From SVTX01 sp045638125 (GTDB lineage Bacteria; Bacillota; Clostridia; Oscillospirales; CAG-272), in NCBI GenBank assembly GCA_045638125.1, contig JAZUAS010000007.1:1-7973 (forward strand): 7,973 bases of DNA, given 5' to 3'. Shown here piece after piece: positions 5,474 to 7,973 of this stretch (position 1 is its first letter; each line of letters begins with the position of its first letter). The notes under the pieces are model-generated. The model ran no database searches, had not been told where the DNA came from, and was given only the letters and a program-made list of their open reading frames with translations. The position numbers and the translations under genes are program-made.

Positions 5474-6847
5474 TTACTTGATAGCTTCTTTTACCGCCGC
5501 TATCTGCCTTTCAACCGAGGAAATGCTTGTGCCACCCTCGCTTATGCGCTTTGCAACGCAGGTTTCAAGAGAAATCTCCTCGTAAAGGTCGTTTTCAAAT
5601 ATATCGCTGTGTGCTTTGTATTCTTCAAGAGAAAGCGCATCAAGGACGGTATGCTTGGCGATACACTCGGCAACTATCTCGCCCGTGATCTTATACGCGC
5701 TTCTGAATGGCATTCCCTTCTTGGTGAGGTAATCGGCGAGGTCGGTGGCATTGATGAATCCCTCCTGCGCCGCTTTATACATCTTCTCGGGCTTCACCTT
5801 CATGGTTGCAACCATGGGAGCGAAGATCTCCAGACACATAATAACGGTTTCGAGGGAATCGAACATCGCCTCCTTGTCCTCCTGCATATCCTTGTTGTAT
5901 GCCAAGGGGAGACCCTTAAGGGTTGTGAGAAGCGCCATAAGGTCGCCGTAAACTCGTCCCGTCTTGCCGCGGACAAGCTCTGCCATATCACTGTTTTTCT
6001 TCTGGGGCATAATGGACGAGCCTGTGGTGTAGGCATCGTCAAGCTCGATATATCCGAACTCCCAGCTCGACCAGAGGATGATCTCCTCGGAGAAACGGGA
6101 GAGGTGCATCATAATGATGGCAAATGCGCTCATAAGCTCAACGCAGAAGTCACGGTCGGAAACGCCGTCAAGGCTATTCTGCGCCACGCCGTCAAAGTGA
6201 AGCAGCTCGGCTTCATAACGGCGGTCGGTGTTATATGTAGTACCTGCCAACGCGCAACAGCCTATGGGAGATACGTTCATTCTCTTTACCGCGTCCTCGA
6301 CTCTCGTAATATCACGGAGCAGCATCTGCGCGTACGCCATAAGGTGGTGACCGAAAACGATGGGCTGCGCTCTCTGCAAATGAGTATATCCCGGCACGAT
6401 AAAGCCTCGGGTCTCCTCTGCCTTATCGCAGATAGCGCCAATCAGCTTACGAAGCAGGTCGGTAACCTTTTCGCTCTCGTCACGGAGATACATTCTGATG
6501 TCCAACGCTACTTGATCGTTACGGCTACGCGCGGTATGAAGTCTCTTGCCTGCGTCGCCAATTCTCTTTGTAAGCTCGGACTCCACAAACATATGAATGT
6601 CCTCTGCGCTCATATCAAACTGAAGCTTGCCACTGTCAATATCCTCAAGGATAGAAAGCAGACCCTCAATAATTATCTCCGAGTCGCTCTCGCTTATAAT
6701 GCTCTGCTTTGCAAGCATTTTAGCGTGCGCCACCGAGCCCAATATATCCTGCTTATACATCTTGCAGTCAAAGCGGATCGACGAATTGAAATCGTCCGCC
6801 AAACTGTCCGTTACACCGGCATTTCTGCCTGCCCACATCTTTGCCAT
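5474..6847 (-). CDS. argH: Argininosuccinate lyase
   Basis: This 457-residue protein of the fumarase/aspartase superfamily splits argininosuccinate into arginine and fumarate, the last step of arginine synthesis, as a cytosolic homotetramer. It has the usual N-terminus MAKMWAGR, the first conserved region HTARSRND (104-111), the second GYTHLQRAQP (153-162) with the Thr-His pair at 155-156, and the lyase signature GSSIMPQKKN (276-285) with the mobile-loop serines. Length fits the family (about 455-465). An in-frame ATG at 6880 would add 11 residues, but those codons lie in a palindromic repeat and give a sequence unlike ArgH, so I start at 6847. The ribosome binding site there is weak (AAGAAAG, 6855-6861) and abuts a stable hairpin. 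The argF start is 24 bases downstream. Confidence 0.95.
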   Translation of the reverse strand: MAKMWAGRNAGVTDSLADDFNSSIRFDCKMYKQDILGSVAHAKMLAKQSIISESDSEIIIEGLLSILEDIDSGKLQFDMSAEDIHMFVESELTKRIGDAGKRLHTARSRNDQVALDIRMYLRDESEKVTDLLRKLIGAICDKAEETRGFIVPGYTHLQRAQPIVFGHHLMAYAQMLLRDITRVEDAVKRMNVSPIGCCALAGTTYNTDRRYEAELLHFDGVAQNSLDGVSDRDFCVELMSAFAIIMMHLSRFSEEIILWSSWEFGYIELDDAYTTGSSIMPQKKNSDMAELVRGKTGRVYGDLMALLTTLKGLPLAYNKDMQEDKEAMFDSLETVIMCLEIFAPMVATMKVKPEKMYKAAQEGFINATDLADYLTKKGMPFRSAYKITGEIVAECIAKHTVLDALSLEEYKAHSDIFENDLYEEISLETCVAKRISEGGTSISSVERQIAAVKEAIK

Positions 6848-6860
6848 AATACTACTTTCT

Positions 6861-6912
6861 TGCAGGGCTCTGCCCTGCACCCGCTTAAACCTTTTTAGAG
6901 AAAAGGTTTAAG
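6861..6912. repeat. Double palindrome just upstream of argH
   Basis: Two hairpins stand four bases apart. The first (6861-6879) is an 8-bp perfect stem, TGCAGGGC with GCCCTGCA, around a three-base loop. The second (6884-6912) is a 12-bp perfect stem, CTTAAACCTTTT with its complement, around a five-base loop. The pair resembles short palindromic repeats dispersed in gut Clostridia as far as I recall, but copy number cannot be judged from one window. It ends 14 bases before the argH ATG, so it may influence messenger stability or translation of argH. Confidence 0.7.
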
Positions 6913-6977
6913 AATCCAAAAACTTTCAATAAATTTGGGTAAAACACCCATTTTTCGCGGTTTTTTCAACGCTGTAT

Positions 6978-7017
6978 AAAAAGCATAATATGGGATAGCT
7001 CAAACTATCCCAATATT
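6978..7017 (-). terminator. Hairpin with short T-run after argG, possible weak terminator or attenuator
   Basis: The core stem pairs 6991-6998 with 7005-7012 (eight pairs, six-base loop) and extends to 6987-7017 with one bulged base, twelve pairs in total. On the minus strand it is followed, after four bases, by five T (6978-6982). The offset and short T-run make it weaker than the terminators after argF and nagB. If active it would reduce read-through from argG to argH and argF. Confidence 0.4.
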
Positions 7018-7032
7018 ACACAAGCTTTACTT

Positions 7033-7064
7033 GTCAAGCTATTTTCGAGCAGCAACGCCGTATG
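7033..7064. repeat. 32-bp direct repeat, copy 1
   Basis: This copy matches 7141-7172 at 30 of 32 positions, differing at A/G in position 9 and G/C in position 19. It begins GTCAAGCT and ends GCCGTATG. The two copies bound a block with internal hairpins at 7067-7102 (11 pairs, two bulges) and 7126-7143. Confidence 0.85.
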
Positions 7065-7125
7065 GACCTGTCATGACCGACGAGAATTTGGGTCAGACAA
7101 GGCGGAGCGTAGAAAACCAAGCGTA

Positions 7126-7143
7126 GACGTAGTTCCCTACGTC
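7126..7143. repeat. Short perfect hairpin
   Basis: GACGTAG and CTACGTC form seven perfect pairs around the loop TTCC. The last three bases overlap the start of direct-repeat copy 2. Confidence 0.7.
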
Positions 7144-7172
7144 AAGCTGTTTTCGAGCACCAACGCCGTATG
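7141..7172. repeat. 32-bp direct repeat, copy 2
   Basis: This is the second copy, 108 bases from the first start to start, lying 17 bases beyond the argG stop codon. See copy 1 for the two differences. Confidence 0.85.
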
Positions 7173-7189
7173 ACACAAATTATCTAAGG

Positions 7190-7973
7190 TCATTTGTTCT
7201 TTGCATCAACCATAGCCTGAACCTTGATCGGCAGACCGTAAAGGTTGATAAAGCCTGCACTATCCTTCTGGTCATAGTCGGACTCGCCAAAGGTTGCGAT
7301 CTCCTCAGAGTAGAGGGAGTAATCAGACCAAACGCCTGCGTTGATCATATTGCCCTTATAAAGCTTAAGGCGAACCTTACCGGTAACCTTCTCCTGGGTC
7401 TTATCAACGAACGCCGCAAGAGCCTCACGGAGAGGAGTGAACCACTGACCGTTATAAACAAGCTCCGCGTAGGTGATAGCAAGCTTCTGCTTCTCGTGGA
7501 GAGTCATCTTATCAAGGCAGATGCTTTCAAGCACGCTGTGAGCCTTGTAGAGGATAGTTCCGCCGGGAGTCTCGTAAACACCGCGGCACTTCATACCGAC
7601 AAGACGATTCTCGACGATGTCAAGCAGACCGATACCGTTCTTGCCGCCAAGCTCGTTGAGGTCAAGAATGATCTGCTTCGCGCTCTTCTTCTCGCCATTG
7701 ATAGCTACAGGAACACCCTGAACGAAGTCAAGTTCAACGTAGGTAGGAACATCGGGTGCCTGAATGGGAGAAACGCCCATTTCAAGGAAGCCGGGCTTTT
7801 CGTACATCGGCTCGTTGCCTGTATCTTCAAGGTCCATACCTTCGTGAGAAAGGTGCCAAAGGTTCTTATCCTTGGAGTAGTTGGTTTCACGATTTATCTT
7901 CAGAGGAACGTTATGTGCTTCAGCATAATCTATCTCTTCTTCACGGGATTTGATATTCCACTCACGCCAAGGA
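7190..7973 (-). CDS. argG: Argininosuccinate synthase, C-terminal part (5' end outside window)
   Basis: ArgG condenses citrulline and aspartate with ATP to give argininosuccinate, the step between ArgF and ArgH. About 260 residues are visible, of roughly 400 in the whole protein. The frame is open to the window edge, starting with PWREWNIKSREEEIDYA, and contains the conserved NLWHLSHEGMDLED segment, which spans the Met codon at 7837. That Met is therefore internal and not a start. Further family features are the FVQGVPVAINGE strand, NELGGKNGIGLLDIVENRLVG (substrate-binding helix region) and GVYETPGGTIL, followed by the C-terminal helices. The gene ends in TGA and is separated from argH by the repeat-rich gap. 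Its promoter and the head of the arg cluster lie beyond the right edge. Confidence 0.95.
   Translation of the reverse strand, partial: PWREWNIKSREEEIDYAEAHNVPLKINRETNYSKDKNLWHLSHEGMDLEDTGNEPMYEKPGFLEMGVSPIQAPDVPTYVELDFVQGVPVAINGEKKSAKQIILDLNELGGKNGIGLLDIVENRLVGMKCRGVYETPGGTILYKAHSVLESICLDKMTLHEKQKLAITYAELVYNGQWFTPLREALAAFVDKTQEKVTGKVRLKLYKGNMINAGVWSDYSLYSEEIATFGESDYDQKDSAGFINLYGLPIKVQAMVDAKNK

Larger units (their letters stand above)
6848..7189. other. Repeat-rich gap between argG and argH
   Basis: This 342-base gap inside an otherwise tight gene cluster holds at least seven potential hairpins (6861-6879, 6884-6912, 6936-6950, 6987-7017, 7020-7034, 7067-7102, 7126-7143) and a 32-base near-identical direct repeat. 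There is no convincing gene on either strand and no strong minus-strand promoter that I could identify. The main elements are listed individually. Confidence 0.8.

Noticed and set aside
4577..6898. A 773-codon open frame on the plus strand opposite argF and argH
   Set aside because: It is antisense to two genes with fully conserved catalytic motifs and typical lengths, and it runs across their junction. Its product has no recognisable domain. It is a reading-frame shadow caused by codon bias.
7033..7172. CRISPR-like arrangement of two 32-bp repeats
   Set aside because: There are only two copies, the interval of 76 bases is too long for a spacer and contains its own hairpins, and no cas gene is present.
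7190..7837. A complete 215-residue gene starting at the Met codon at 7837
   Set aside because: The frame stays open upstream to the window edge with conserved argininosuccinate synthase sequence, so the Met is internal.

Overview
The window reads as chromosomal DNA from a Gram-positive anaerobe of the Clostridia type (Bacillota), possibly one of the gut Oscillospiraceae/Ruminococcaceae-like lineages. This rests on moderate GC, strong GGAGG-type ribosome binding sites, near-consensus sigma-A promoters, a clostridial-style XRE domain and dispersed palindromic repeats. The lineage is inference, since no rRNA or other marker is present. Every recognisable gene lies on the minus strand, so transcription runs from high to low coordinates. 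The window starts in a low-complexity T16/G12 tract that may be a contig edge.

In transcription order, the right-hand part holds an arginine biosynthesis cluster: the C-terminal part of argG (7190-7973, its start lies beyond the window), a 342-bp repeat-rich gap, argH (5474-6847), then argF 24 bp later (4547-5449), closed by a textbook intrinsic terminator. ArgF, ArgG and ArgH are the last three steps from ornithine to arginine.

Next comes a separate amino-sugar unit with its own promoter: a phosphoglucosamine mutase (GlmM) with an N-terminal XRE-type helix-turn-helix domain fused in frame (2629-4245), followed 24 bp later by nagB (1894-2604) and a terminator. GlmM and NagB both draw on glucosamine-6-phosphate, GlmM sending it to the cell wall and NagB returning it to glycolysis. 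The promoter region is full of TTGCAA-type inverted repeats, one of which covers the -35 element, so the fused protein may regulate its own operon. This is the most unusual feature of the window.

The left part holds two genes that each have a near-consensus promoter: a ZIP-family metal transporter (981-1748) and an isolated purC (105-803), followed by a long hairpin. I found no tRNA, rRNA, CRISPR array, insertion sequence or phage gene.
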